Source of the DNA: Myxococcus xanthus
GTDB taxonomy: Bacteria > Myxococcota > Myxococcia > Myxococcales > Myxococcaceae
Reading direction: 5' to 3'
DNA length: 64,000 nucleotides
Assembly (NCBI RefSeq): GCF_900106535.1
Contig: NZ_FNOH01000004.1
Location: forward strand, 62,001-126,000
Shown: in pieces, positions 56,123-64,000 of the stretch
Layout of the letters: each line of letters opens with the position of its first letter
How positions within the stretch are numbered: the stretch's first letter is position 1
Notes under the pieces: model-generated
Told to the model about the DNA's origin: nothing
Databases searched by the model: none
What the model saw: only the letters and a program-made list of their open reading frames with translations
Translations under genes and position numbers: made by a program

Positions 56123-58720
56123 TCACGCCGCCGCGGCAGAGGGCTCGCCCTCCTCCATGCCGTGCACGCCGTCCCAGTCCGCGGGCGGCGGCGTGACGAG
56201 GAAGCGGGCGCAGCGGCCGGCGTAGAGCGCGGCGACGGTGTCCTGGTACTCGTGGGAAGCGCGCTCGAAGAGCGCATGCGCCTCCGCGAAGCGGCGCTGG
56301 TGGTAGGCGGTGAGGGCCTGCTCGTGGAGCGCGAGCTGCTCCTGCATGCGGGGCGTGATTTCTCCGCGGCGCGCCACCAGCTCATGCACGCGCACCGGCT
56401 GCGGCCGGCCCTTGAAGCGCACCAGGTCCACCACGCGGAAGACGTAGCTGCCGCTGGCGAGCTGCGCGGTGGTGTCCCCGGCCAGCACGTAGGTGCCGTA
56501 CACCTTGTTGATGGCCTCCAGCCGCGAGGCCAGCCCCACGGCGTCTCCGAGCACGGTGTAGTTGGACTTCATCTCGCTGCCCAGGTCGCCCACCACCAGC
56601 TCCCCGGTGTCCACGGCCGCGCGGAAGCTGAGGCGGCGGCCGTACTTCTTCTCCCAGGCGGACTGGCGCTCGGTCAGCACCTCCCGCATCTTCAGCGCCG
56701 CCTCGCAGGCCAGGTGCGCGTGGCGGTCCGTGCGCACCGGCGCGCCCCAGAAGGCCATCACCGAGTCGCCGATGTACTTGTCCACCTGCCCCGCCGTGGA
56801 CCGCACCACCGCGGAAATCTCGGTGAGGTACGCGTTGAAGAGGCCCACCAGTTGCTCGGGCGGCATGCTTTCCGACAGCCGCGTGAAGCCTTCGATGTCA
56901 CAGACGTACACGGACATCTTCCGGCGCTCGGGGCGCATCAGGCTCAAGTCTCGCGCCACCAGGCGGGCCACGTCCGGGCTGACGTAGCGGCCGAGCGCGT
57001 TGTGCACGAAGTCGCGAATCTGCCGCTCCGTCCCGTAGGCGTAGCGGATGGTGGCGACGAAGGCGCCCACCATGGCCAGCAGCGGCCCGGCCATGGCCAC
57101 CCACAGCCGCTGTTCGACGAAGACGTACGCGGCTCCGAAGGCGTAGCCCGCGCCCGCCGCCACCAGGAAGCCCACGTAGAGCACGGCGCCGCGCACCGAG
57201 CGCAGCAGGAAGCTGAGCGACAGCGCCAGGAAGGCGCCGAGGAAGGCCAGCCCCACCGTGAGGAGCAGGTCCAAATCTGGCGCCGCGCGGGTAATGCCCT
57301 CCGAACGGAGGATGTTGGCCAGCGCCTGCCCCAGAATCGCGCCCCCCGGCGTCTCCGGCCCCAGGGGCGTGGAACGCAGGTGTGCGGACTCGCCGGCGGT
57401 CCGCGTGAGGACGACGGTGCGGCCTTCCAGGTCATTCTCGAAGCGCGCGGGGCGCTCGTCCGCCACGTCGAAGACGTTGAGGAGCACATTCCACGCGCGG
57501 ATGGAGCGCGCCAGCGAGCCGCGTGAGCCCCGGCCCGCGTTGGGCGCATCCCAGCGCAGCAGGCTCAGGCCCGAGGCGCTCATCGGGAACGCGTACTGGT
57601 CCCCCACGTGCAGCTTGCCGTCCGCGTAGCGAAGCGAGCGCGTACCGGCGAGCCGCATGGCCGCGGCCAGGGGCAGCGACGGCAGGATGTGGCGCTTGCC
57701 CCGCACGGTGTAGCTCATGAGGTGCGCCACGGCGCGCACGCGCCCGTCCTGGCCCGCCACGAGCGTGGATGCACCGAACCCCGCGCTGCCGCTCAGCAGC
57801 GGCACCACGGGGTGCTGAACCTGGCGCAACTCGATGAGGTTCGCCGCGTCCAGTCCCTCCACCTGCACTTCCGCCAGCGCGACGAAGAGCTCCGTGGGGC
57901 CCACGCGGTAGCTGTCATCCGCGGCGCGGCGCTCCTCGATGACGTGCGCGGTGGCGCCCAGGCGCGAGCCCAGCGCCTTGCCGTCCGCTGCGTCCATGGC
58001 GCCCCCCCACACCTCCACCTGGCTGCCCGCGGGGATGATGAAGGCGGGACGCTGCGCCGCGAGCACGGCCTGCGCGCGCAGGGAGGCCGCGTCGGACGCG
58101 TCGTAGACACCCAGCTTCACGCGGTACGGCCACAGGCGGTTGGCGGGGGGCAGCACCCGGGGGCCCTGCGCTTCCCAGGTGAATGACAGCAGCGCCCGGC
58201 CCGGGTCCTTCGCCAACTGCGCGGCGAAGGCCGCGTCATCGCAGGAGAGCGACGCGGGCGAGGCTTCGGCACAGGCGTTGGGGCTCAGGTCCGTGAAGGG
58301 CAAGTCCACGAGCACCAGCAGCGCCCCCTCCTGGACCAGCCGGTGCACCATGCGGCCCACGAGCTGGCGCGGCCAGGGCTGCGTGGCGACGCCAGGGCGC
58401 ACATCCTGGCGGGCCTCGGCCAGCGTCTCGTCGTCGATGGCGATGACGACGGCCTCGTCGGGACGCTCGGAGCGCTCTCCCAGTTCCCGCACGCGCCAGT
58501 CGTAGGTGACACGCTCCCAGCCTTCCAGCCAGGCCTGCGCGGCATCCACCGCCGCGGAGGGGACCCAGGCCGACGGCGGGTCCTTGGGCGGCACGATGCC
58601 TGTGGGGCGCAGGTACACGAGCAGCCCCAGCACGCCGCCGAAGAGGAGGGCCATCAACAGGGAGACGCCAAGCCGCTTCAGGAAGCGCCGGCCTGCGGAG
58701 TGAACGCGGTGACCTTGCAC
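56123..58720 (-). CDS. CHASE2-domain class III adenylate/guanylate cyclase
   Basis: 865 residues, GTG at 58720 (upstream site weak). One N-terminal transmembrane helix, an extracytoplasmic CHASE2 sensor (about 55-415: ERVTYDWRVRELGER, VVIAIDDETLAEA), three more helices (about 450-540), then the cyclase domain: YVCDIEGFTRLSES (metal Asp608), YIGDSVMAFWGAP, and YTVLGDAVGLASRLEA. In active class III enzymes the last motif reads V-N-x-A-x-R; here the Asn is Gly729, while Arg733 remains. A C-terminal helical tail of about 100 residues follows. Product is likely cAMP, if active. Convergent with the ferredoxin. Confidence 0.9.
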   Translation of the reverse strand: MQGHRVHSAGRRFLKRLGVSLLMALLFGGVLGLLVYLRPTGIVPPKDPPSAWVPSAAVDAAQAWLEGWERVTYDWRVRELGERSERPDEAVVIAIDDETLAEARQDVRPGVATQPWPRQLVGRMVHRLVQEGALLVLVDLPFTDLSPNACAEASPASLSCDDAAFAAQLAKDPGRALLSFTWEAQGPRVLPPANRLWPYRVKLGVYDASDAASLRAQAVLAAQRPAFIIPAGSQVEVWGGAMDAADGKALGSRLGATAHVIEERRAADDSYRVGPTELFVALAEVQVEGLDAANLIELRQVQHPVVPLLSGSAGFGASTLVAGQDGRVRAVAHLMSYTVRGKRHILPSLPLAAAMRLAGTRSLRYADGKLHVGDQYAFPMSASGLSLLRWDAPNAGRGSRGSLARSIRAWNVLLNVFDVADERPARFENDLEGRTVVLTRTAGESAHLRSTPLGPETPGGAILGQALANILRSEGITRAAPDLDLLLTVGLAFLGAFLALSLSFLLRSVRGAVLYVGFLVAAGAGYAFGAAYVFVEQRLWVAMAGPLLAMVGAFVATIRYAYGTERQIRDFVHNALGRYVSPDVARLVARDLSLMRPERRKMSVYVCDIEGFTRLSESMPPEQLVGLFNAYLTEISAVVRSTAGQVDKYIGDSVMAFWGAPVRTDRHAHLACEAALKMREVLTERQSAWEKKYGRRLSFRAAVDTGELVVGDLGSEMKSNYTVLGDAVGLASRLEAINKVYGTYVLAGDTTAQLASGSYVFRVVDLVRFKGRPQPVRVHELVARRGEITPRMQEQLALHEQALTAYHQRRFAEAHALFERASHEYQDTVAALYAGRCARFLVTPPPADWDGVHGMEEGEPSAAAA

Positions 58721-58797
58721 GGGTGGTCCGGAGGATACCCCGAGATGGGCCCGCGCGCGGTCGTCGTTGCGGGGGTGCCTGCTATGCTCGTGTTCCC

Positions 58798-59649
58798 ATG
58801 AAACGCACCCTGGTGTCCGCGGCGCTCGCCGCCTCCTCCCTCGCCTTCCTGGCTTGCGACCTGGATCAGCTCACCGCCGACCACGTCATGGTCGGCACGT
58901 TGCTCTCCACCCCGGAGGTGGAGGTCTCCGCTTCCGCGTTGGCCGGCTATGACGCGGGCACCTTCAGCCCGGACGGTGGCGACGTGCTCGCCCTGCCCGC
59001 GCAGACGGCCGCCATCGTCTTCTTTGGCAGCAAGACGGGTGAGAACTCGCAGCCCTCCGGCCTGGCGGGGGCCGACATCACGGTGCAGCCGGTGGGTGGC
59101 GAGGCCACGGCGCTCGCGGACGAGGGCTCCGGCAACTACCGCCGCACCAGCGTGGGCGCGTCCAACTTCACCTACCAGCCTGGCGCCACCTACCAGTTCA
59201 TCGCGAACCGGGGTGGCACGCGCTACGTGGGACAGGTGGACGACGCGCCGATGAAGGAGACCATCGCCGCGCTGCACCCGCCCGAAGGCTTCCTGCGCAT
59301 CGACGCGAGCACGCCCCTGTCCTTCGACCGGCCGGCGCCCCCGGCGAATACGGACCGCACGCTGGGCTTCGTCACCGTCGTGCCCCTGAGCGCCGAGGGC
59401 GCGCAGGGCGAGCCGACGTACACCAACCTGCCCTCCACGCCGGTCCAGTTCCTCCAACTGGTGGGCCTGCCGGGCCCGTACCGTGAGGCCCGCGTGACGA
59501 TTCCGGGCACCGCATTCCCCCAGCGCGAGCAGACCTACCTGGTCATCTTCCACGCCGTGCGAATGGGCGGCGCCGAATCCGGCAACCTGTTCCTCGGCAG
59601 CGCGCTGCTGGCGGGCACCGCCGAGGTGGGCGTCGTACGCACGCGCTAG
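58798..59649 (+). CDS. Hypothetical lipoprotein
   Basis: 283 residues from the ATG at 58798. Lipoprotein signal MKRTLVSAALAASSLAFLAC with lipobox LAC and Asp at +2, which in enterobacteria retains lipoproteins at the inner membrane (not tested in this group). The remainder appears to be beta-rich, with several aromatic/Gly strands (NYRRTSVGASNFTYQPGATY), similar to surface or adhesin-like lipoproteins, but no family was recognised. Divergent from the cyclase (77 bp). Confidence 0.65.
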   Translation: MKRTLVSAALAASSLAFLACDLDQLTADHVMVGTLLSTPEVEVSASALAGYDAGTFSPDGGDVLALPAQTAAIVFFGSKTGENSQPSGLAGADITVQPVGGEATALADEGSGNYRRTSVGASNFTYQPGATYQFIANRGGTRYVGQVDDAPMKETIAALHPPEGFLRIDASTPLSFDRPAPPANTDRTLGFVTVVPLSAEGAQGEPTYTNLPSTPVQFLQLVGLPGPYREARVTIPGTAFPQREQTYLVIFHAVRMGGAESGNLFLGSALLAGTAEVGVVRTR

Positions 59650-59674
59650 GACGGACCTTCCGGCGCGAGGCGCG

Positions 59675-60598
59675 TCAGCCCACTTCGATGTCCAGCCCGA
59701 TGCGCCCTTCCAGCTTGAGGCGCAGCAGGTGCCCCGCGAAGCGCTCGGACTCCTCGCGGGAGAGGACGTTGCGGAAGGCGGTCCCGTCCGCGACCTCCAC
59801 CTCCAGCACCACGCCCCGCTGAAGCAGCCGGAAGAAGTCCTCGCCTCCCGAAGGGCGCGAAACGAACACGGGGAGGAAGCCCTTCAGCGGCACCACCTCC
59901 CCTGCCCCCCGCACGCGCGACTCCAACCCCACCGCGTCCGGACGCACTTCGTCCGCGGCCACGCCCGCGTCTGCATAGAGCGGCGCGGGCGGCAGCGACA
60001 CGTCCTCGGTCGCGTCATCCAGCAGGAAGCCGTACCGGGACGGAATCCTGGCCGCGAACAGGAAGCACAGCAGCACGGGCGTGTCTCCGGACACGCGCTC
60101 CAGATGGAGAATCGCGCGTTCCGTCCCCACACGGCGCAGCAGCAACGTCAGGGATGGGCGGCTCGCGCTCAGGTAGCGCTGGACGCGGTCCTTGAGCGTG
60201 GCACGAATCTCCGCGAAGGCCTCGGCATGCTTCGCCTCGCTCTCCGTCTCTCGCCGGGCAAGCGCGTCGCGGGCCTGCGTCAGCTTGTCCTCCGCGTCCC
60301 GCAGGAAGTCCCCTGGAGCGGCGGGCGGAGTCACCAGCGCGGGCTCGGCGCCCGACGAAGGTGTCAGCCCCGCGGCGCGCACCGCGCCCAACAGGAACGA
60401 GCCCTGCTGCTCCAGCCGCTCGCGCTCCTCACGGAAGCGCAGGCGCGACGCCGCGTGCTCCACCTGGAGCTCCAGCCACGCCTCATACCCGGACTCCAGC
60501 GTCTCCAGCGCGCGCAGCCGCGCCAGCGCCGCGTCCGGGCTCACGCCCTCGCTGGCCCCGGCGTGCTTCACCATCCCACCCTGCGTCGTCTCGCTCAC
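59675..60598 (-). CDS. Hypothetical protein with N-terminal coiled coil
   Basis: 307 residues, GTG at 60598 (ATG at 60574 is possible). The first half is helical and heptad-like (ARLRALETLESGYEAWLELQ; LRFREERERLEQQGSFLLGA; EDKLTQARDALARRETESEA). The second half is an alpha/beta domain with TERAILHLERVSGDTPVLLC and a C-terminal LRLKLEGRIGLDIEVG. No known domain or catalytic motif was seen, and no signal peptide; likely cytoplasmic. It is convergent with the lipoprotein. Confidence 0.55.
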   Translation of the reverse strand: MSETTQGGMVKHAGASEGVSPDAALARLRALETLESGYEAWLELQVEHAASRLRFREERERLEQQGSFLLGAVRAAGLTPSSGAEPALVTPPAAPGDFLRDAEDKLTQARDALARRETESEAKHAEAFAEIRATLKDRVQRYLSASRPSLTLLLRRVGTERAILHLERVSGDTPVLLCFLFAARIPSRYGFLLDDATEDVSLPPAPLYADAGVAADEVRPDAVGLESRVRGAGEVVPLKGFLPVFVSRPSGGEDFFRLLQRGVVLEVEVADGTAFRNVLSREESERFAGHLLRLKLEGRIGLDIEVG

Positions 60599-60709
60599 GG
60601 CCGTGGACTCTAACCGGCTCCAAACGGGAAGGCCCCCACCCGCGGCCGTTGCCGGCGCGAATGGAGGCCCCTGGCCCCGTCCAGGGCCGCGTGCGGCGGA
60701 TGCCGCGAA

Positions 60710-61009
60710 TCAGGCGGTGCGGGACACGGTGCCCTGCGGGCCCGTCTGCGCCGCGCCCTCGGAGGAGCGGCCGACCGCGTTGGACAGGTACTCCTGGCCG
60801 CTGTGCAGGCGCTGACGGAGGTCATCGCGCAGCTGGTTGCCCGACTTGGGCGCCAGCAGCAGGCCCAGGCCCGCGCCCACGAGGATGCCCGCGGCGAAGG
60901 CGCCCACGACGGGCAGGAGCGTGTCCACCGTGTCCCGACGCGTCTCCAGGCCCACCAGGTGCAGCAGGTCGTCCTTGTCCAGCTTCTTGAGGTTGTTGAA
61001 GTTCACCAT
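60710..61009 (-). CDS. YtxH-domain protein
   Basis: 99 residues, ATG with CGGAG upstream. One helix with Gly zipper (AAGILVGAGLGLLLAPKSG) at about 38-56, the YtxH motif, followed by a charged RDDLRQRLHSGQEYLSNAV helix. Likely an inner-membrane, stress-related small protein. It is the last gene of a run of small membrane-protein genes on the minus strand (62431 to 60710) that also includes holin-like, DUF3618 and DUF883-like members. Confidence 0.8.
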   Translation of the reverse strand: MVNFNNLKKLDKDDLLHLVGLETRRDTVDTLLPVVGAFAAGILVGAGLGLLLAPKSGNQLRDDLRQRLHSGQEYLSNAVGRSSEGAAQTGPQGTVSRTA

Positions 61010-61049
61010 TTGAGACTCCGGGGGTTGTGGGGTGGAGGAAAGCCCGGCC

Positions 61050-61484
61050 TCAGTACGTCGGCGGGCGAGGAGTGCCTGCGGAAGTGGCGTTCGCCGCGGC
61101 GGAGCCCTGCGGGCCCGGACCAGCCATACCACGTCCAGTCTGATAGCCCTGGAAGGCCGATTCGGCCATGCCCAACAGTTCATCCTTGACCAGTGGCAGC
61201 GCCGCGAGGCGCACACCGAGCCGGAGGATGCGCGCCGTCAGCGGCGTGAAGAGCCCGCCGCCCAGCAGATAGCCGACGCCCACGGCGGCCGCCATCATCC
61301 CGTACGGGTTGCGCTCCACGCGCCCCCGCAGGTCCAGCGTCTGCCCCAAGTCCGTCACCGCGCCGCGCGCGTCGGACCAGAGCTGCTGCGCGTCGCTGCC
61401 AATGTGGTCCACTCGCTGCCCGAAGCCGCCGCCCTGCGGGTCCTGCGGCGTGCCATTGCCCGATGCACCTGGAAACGTCGTCAT
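61050..61484 (-). CDS. Small membrane protein, unassigned
   Basis: 144 residues, ATG with GAGGGTG upstream. A helical N-terminal half (QRVDHIGSDAQQLWSDARGA), NPYGMMAAAVGVGYLLGGGL as a Gly-rich membrane helix (about 59-78), a second hydrophobic stretch, and a Pro/Ala-rich tail. The NPYG-membrane-helix arrangement resembles its neighbours (NPYACVGAAFVVG and NPGTCLLGAVAVG), suggesting a common theme of a membrane-anchored helix. No named family recognised. 40 bp separates it from the YtxH gene. Confidence 0.65.
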   Translation of the reverse strand: MTTFPGASGNGTPQDPQGGGFGQRVDHIGSDAQQLWSDARGAVTDLGQTLDLRGRVERNPYGMMAAAVGVGYLLGGGLFTPLTARILRLGVRLAALPLVKDELLGMAESAFQGYQTGRGMAGPGPQGSAAANATSAGTPRPPTY

Positions 61485-61519
61485 GCGTTCACCCTCTCGT
61501 GTGGTTCCAGCGCGCGTCT

Positions 61520-61720
61520 TCAGCGGCGCGAGGCAATGCGTCCGACGAGGAAACCCACGGCCACGGCGCCCAGCAGGCACGTGCCGGGATTGGCGCGGAT
61601 GAAGCTCACCACGCGGTTGTTCAGGTCCACGATGTTCTGACGGGCCTCGTCTATCTGCGGCACCACGCGGTCCTGAAGCTCACGCGCCCTGTCGGCCATC
61701 TGCTGCGGATTCATCTCCAT
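61520..61720 (-). CDS. DUF883/ElaB-like small membrane protein
   Basis: 66 residues from the ATG at 61720, nine bases after GAGGAG (the ATG at 61729 is immediately next to that site). Helix-rich: ELQDRVVPQIDEARQNIVDL, then a C-terminal NPGTCLLGAVAVGFLVGRIA membrane helix ending in RR. This is the DUF883 (ElaB/YqjD) pattern. Relatives in E. coli sit in the inner membrane and bind ribosomes in stationary phase; the role here is inferred. Confidence 0.7.
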   Translation of the reverse strand: MEMNPQQMADRARELQDRVVPQIDEARQNIVDLNNRVVSFIRANPGTCLLGAVAVGFLVGRIASRR

Positions 61721-61758
61721 CGAAGCCATCTCCTCAATTGGGGGTACTACGGCAGTCG

Positions 61759-61980
61759 TCAGTCGCGCGAGCCCAACCACAGGCCCACCACGAACGCCGC
61801 GCCTACACACGCGTAGGGATTGCGGCTCACCCACTGGCGCCAGTCGGCGGCCACGGCCACTTCTTCGCGAAGGGCACTCACGGACGTGGCCAGCTCGGCG
61901 CGCGTGCGCTCGATTTCGGCACGCAGGTCCGCGCTGCTGCGGGGACTGTAGGCCTTGGGCTGTCCATTGCTACCGGCCAT
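61759..61980 (-). CDS. DUF3618 protein
   Basis: 73 residues from the ATG at 61980, with AAGGAG upstream. DUF3618 pattern LRAEIERTRAELATSVSALR, followed by WRQWVSRNPYACVGAAFVVG, a C-terminal membrane helix. Common in actinobacterial and myxobacterial envelope operons next to holin-X and YtxH genes. Start overlaps the end of the holin-like gene by 11 bp, so the two are coupled. Confidence 0.8.
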   Translation of the reverse strand: MAGSNGQPKAYSPRSSADLRAEIERTRAELATSVSALREEVAVAADWRQWVSRNPYACVGAAFVVGLWLGSRD

Positions 61981-62431
61981 GCGGGGGCTCCTTGAAGATT
62001 TCACGGTTCGTCCCCTGGAGCGCGTTCACGGATGCGCTGGGGGCGGCGTTGGTGAGCGCGGCCATGCTGAGCGAGAGCTCCTGCGACGTATCATCCATCA
62101 TCCGGCGCGCCTTCAGCCGGTTCACCGCCCACATCGCTCCGCCCGCGCCTCCCACCAGATTCAGCAGGCCGATTCCAGCCAGCGCTCCGGCCCATCCCAA
62201 CCACGTGGACAGCCACGCCGCCAGCGCCGCGCACACGAAGCCATAACCCACGAGGATGAAGGGCACGAAGGCCACGATCATCGCCACGTCCAGGCCCGTG
62301 GCCTTGACGTCCTCGGCCAGCTCCATGCGCGCCAGTTGCAGGTGCTGCGTCACCAGCCGGCTGAAGCCGTCGGCCATGCGCCCGACGAGCGCAGAAATCC
62401 CGCGCTCTGCCTGTTCACTTCCCACGTGCAT
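61970..62431 (-). CDS. Phage-holin-like (holin superfamily III) membrane protein
   Basis: 153 residues. Cytoplasmic helix, then two hydrophobic helices (about 50-70: VAMIVAFVPFILVGYGFVCA; about 80-105: AGALAGIGLLNLVGGAGGAM), then a charged tail, the layout of the holin-X/YqjE group. Despite the name these are usually cellular envelope proteins, not phage genes, and no phage neighbours are seen. First gene of the small-membrane-protein run. Confidence 0.75.
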   Translation of the reverse strand: MHVGSEQAERGISALVGRMADGFSRLVTQHLQLARMELAEDVKATGLDVAMIVAFVPFILVGYGFVCAALAAWLSTWLGWAGALAGIGLLNLVGGAGGAMWAVNRLKARRMMDDTSQELSLSMAALTNAAPSASVNALQGTNREIFKEPPHGR

Positions 62432-62575
62432 GCGCTCTCCGGCCGACGCATACGGCCTCTCAAGTGCGGGCCAACCTAGGCATGCACCTGTTCCGCGACA
62501 ACCACGTCACGGAGTTTTTGTCCGGCGCACGCAAGCGTCGGCCAGTGAACGCGCGCGTCGGCCCATCCGTCCAGT

Positions 62576-63340
62576 CTACCCGATGAGCTGCACAGGAGGA
62601 GAGACGGAAGGCTCCACGGGGATGGGGGCCTCGAAGCGCAGCACGAGGGGCAGGTGATCAGACGCCACCCGGCTCAACTCCGTGCGGTGCGGATGGATGG
62701 ACAGCGGGCGCACGCCCGCGTCCACGAAGATGCGGTCCAGCCGCAGCAGGGGCAGGCGCGTGGGGTACGTGCGAGCGGGCGCGCCGAGCTCCAGCGCCGC
62801 GTCGTGGATGGCCTGGCGCACCAGCGAGGGCACCGGGCCATTGCCCCAGTAGTTGAAATCTCCACACACCACCAACGGGTCCTTCCGCGCGGCATCGCGG
62901 AGGATGTCCGAGGACAACAGCAGCGCCTCCTGCCTGCGCCGCTCCCCCAGGCGCAGGCCCAGATGGAGGGAGAAGACGTGGAGTTGCAGCCCTCCCCCGA
63001 TGTCCAAGTCGCAGCGTAGCGCGCCGCGAGGCTCGCGGCGGCCCACGCTCAAGTCGTAGTTCCTCGACTTGACGATGGGCAGCCGCGACAGGATGGCGTT
63101 GCCGTAGCGCCGGCCGTTGCGCACGACATTGGGACCAAAGGCCATGTGCAGCCCGAGCATGTCCGCCAGGTGTTCGGGCTGGTCCTCCCGAGGCGTCACC
63201 GCGCGAAAGTCGCCTACCTCCTGAAGAGCGACGATGTCCGCGTCCACTTCGCGGAGCACCGCGCCCACGCGGCCCAGGTCGAAGCGGCCGTCCGTTCCGA
63301 TACCACTATGGATGTTGTACGAAACGAGCCTCAGCTCCAC
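62576..63340 (-). CDS. Endonuclease/exonuclease/phosphatase (EEP) family protein
   Basis: 254 residues, GTG start. Motifs of the EEP fold: RLVSYNIHSGIG (Asn), DADIVALQEVGDF (Glu), HVFSLHLGLRLGERRRQE, VVCGDFNYWG (Asp/Asn), and SRVASDHLPLVLRFE (Asp-His). All metal-binding and catalytic residues look intact. No signal peptide, so it is cytoplasmic or released by other means. Substrate could be nucleic acid, a lipid head group or a nucleotide. Confidence 0.9.
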   Translation of the reverse strand: MELRLVSYNIHSGIGTDGRFDLGRVGAVLREVDADIVALQEVGDFRAVTPREDQPEHLADMLGLHMAFGPNVVRNGRRYGNAILSRLPIVKSRNYDLSVGRREPRGALRCDLDIGGGLQLHVFSLHLGLRLGERRRQEALLLSSDILRDAARKDPLVVCGDFNYWGNGPVPSLVRQAIHDAALELGAPARTYPTRLPLLRLDRIFVDAGVRPLSIHPHRTELSRVASDHLPLVLRFEAPIPVEPSVSPPVQLIG

Positions 63341-63357
63341 GCGCGTCGCTCACCCAA

Positions 63358-63882
63358 TCAGGACAGAGGAAGGATGCGGCCCGCGGCCATGCGGACGAGC
63401 GTGACGGGCAGCAGGATGAGCCGGGACACGGCCTTGACGGCGTCGCCCAGGCCACCCCGCAGGGCCTGGAACTGGTGCTGCGCCTCCTCGCGAATCTCCG
63501 GCAGCCGCCCGCGCGGTGGCTGCTCGCGCGTGGGCGGCAGCGCGCCAATCGGCGCCGTTCCTCCCACGACGGGCGCGGAGGTCGTGCGCGCCTTGCCCTT
63601 CGACGTGCCACGTGCCGCCTTGAATTCCGGGCCGTGGGAGAACTTGGCGTCGGGCTCGGGCCGCGCCAGTTCCTCCATCTGCGCCTCCATCTGATGCGCG
63701 ATGTAGAGTTCTTCCGTCTCCGCGAAGCGCTTGCCGTAGTGAACGCCCTCGTGGCTCTCCATGGCCTCGGGATGCGCCTTGGAATGGGCCAGCCGCGCCT
63801 TGTCCTGCCGACGCAGGCTTCGCTTCGGCGCCGGCAGCGTCTTCGGAACCTGGTAGTGGTCAAAGCTATAGGGACGAGGCAT
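63358..63882 (-). CDS. Hypothetical protein with helical C-terminus
   Basis: 174 residues from the ATG at 63882, eight bases after GGGAG (a TTG at 63897 adds five residues). Very basic N-terminus (PKTLPAPKRSLRRQDKARLA), a middle with an AETEELYIAHQMEAQMEELA helix, a Pro/Gly linker, and an amphipathic C-terminal helix (VKAVSRLILLPVTLVRMAAG) that may sit in the membrane. No family recognised. 17 bp upstream of the EEP gene on the same strand, so co-transcription is likely. The remaining about 118 bp of the window hold no gene I can support. Confidence 0.55.
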   Translation of the reverse strand: MPRPYSFDHYQVPKTLPAPKRSLRRQDKARLAHSKAHPEAMESHEGVHYGKRFAETEELYIAHQMEAQMEELARPEPDAKFSHGPEFKAARGTSKGKARTTSAPVVGGTAPIGALPPTREQPPRGRLPEIREEAQHQFQALRGGLGDAVKAVSRLILLPVTLVRMAAGRILPLS

Positions 63883-64000
63883 CCGCGAATCTCCCAATCA
63901 ACGGGTCCGTTCAGAAGCTAGGAAGCCCCCAGTCCCCCGGGTACGCCTTGACGGTATGCGCCCTGGTGGCCCGCCTGCCCGGCGGCCAGGCAGGCTGCGT

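Noticed and set aside
61970..62431. Prophage holin
   Set aside because: No other phage gene nearby; the gene belongs to a run of cellular envelope genes.
63930..64000. GC-rich hairpin (GCCTGCC...GGCAGGC) at the window end
   Set aside because: No T-tract and the context beyond the window is not visible, so it cannot be called a terminator.

Overview
The window is very GC-rich, densely packed DNA that reads as a chromosomal segment of a Myxococcota bacterium, most likely Myxococcaceae. The evidence is a GYF-domain protein with an AgmX/PglI-type C-terminus, a kinase-TPR protein overlapping a sigma factor of a type known from Myxococcales, many Ser/Thr kinase-like and partner-switch proteins, a CPBP intramembrane protease beside a degenerate HtrA-like protein, and third-position GC so strong that almost every gene has a long antisense shadow frame. 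I saw no tRNA, rRNA, CRISPR, insertion sequence or prophage.

Layout. 0-3.4 kb: the end of a TonB-family gene, a TPR lipoprotein and a PDZ protein with phasin/LEA-like helices. 3.7-10.3 kb: a compact, translationally coupled gas-vesicle (gvp) cluster in the order gvpH (Hsp20), CDC48-type AAA ATPase, two gvpF/L, gvpA, a third gvpF/L, gvpG, gvpS-like, gvpK, gvpJ-like. It has no gvpN and no gvpC. 10.3-21 kb: housekeeping and regulatory genes (hydrolase, hybrid histidine kinase, DUF2400, YqeY, secreted M28 aminopeptidase, His-rich MoaB, Rieske ferredoxin, PolX, degenerate HtrA, CPBP protease). 21-29 kb: an M4 metallopeptidase with an internal P domain, a GYF/AgmX-like protein, an RsbT/RsbX-like partner-switch remnant and a class II amidotransferase-like protein without its catalytic Cys. 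28.7-33.7 kb: a chaperone operon with a lidless Hsp70, a J-domain protein with a ~670-residue Pro/Ala region, and CvpA. 33.7-45.5 kb: a ClpX-like ATPase, speA, OsmC, a PHP phosphoesterase, a zinc-finger kinase/TPR protein coupled to a sigma factor, and a chemoreceptor.

45.7-55.7 kb holds a partial respiratory complex I locus: nuoA-nuoB, then a terminator and two genes on the opposite strand, then nuoC-D-G-H-I from a separate, well-formed promoter. nuoE, nuoF and nuoJ-N are not here, so complex I must be completed from elsewhere. 55.7-64 kb: a 2Fe-2S ferredoxin, a CHASE2 class III nucleotide cyclase with a substituted catalytic Asn, a lipoprotein, a coiled-coil protein, an envelope-stress-like operon (holin-like, DUF3618, DUF883-like, an unknown membrane protein, YtxH), an EEP-family phosphatase and a terminal hypothetical gene.

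The most unusual system is the gas-vesicle cluster: complete enough to build a shell (A, F/L, G, J/S, K, H) but with a tandem AAA unfoldase in the place where other clusters carry GvpN, and a divergent neighbour whose amphipathic helices could bind a hydrophobic surface. Starts were chosen from ribosome-binding sites and overlaps. Family names come from motif recognition, without database searches.
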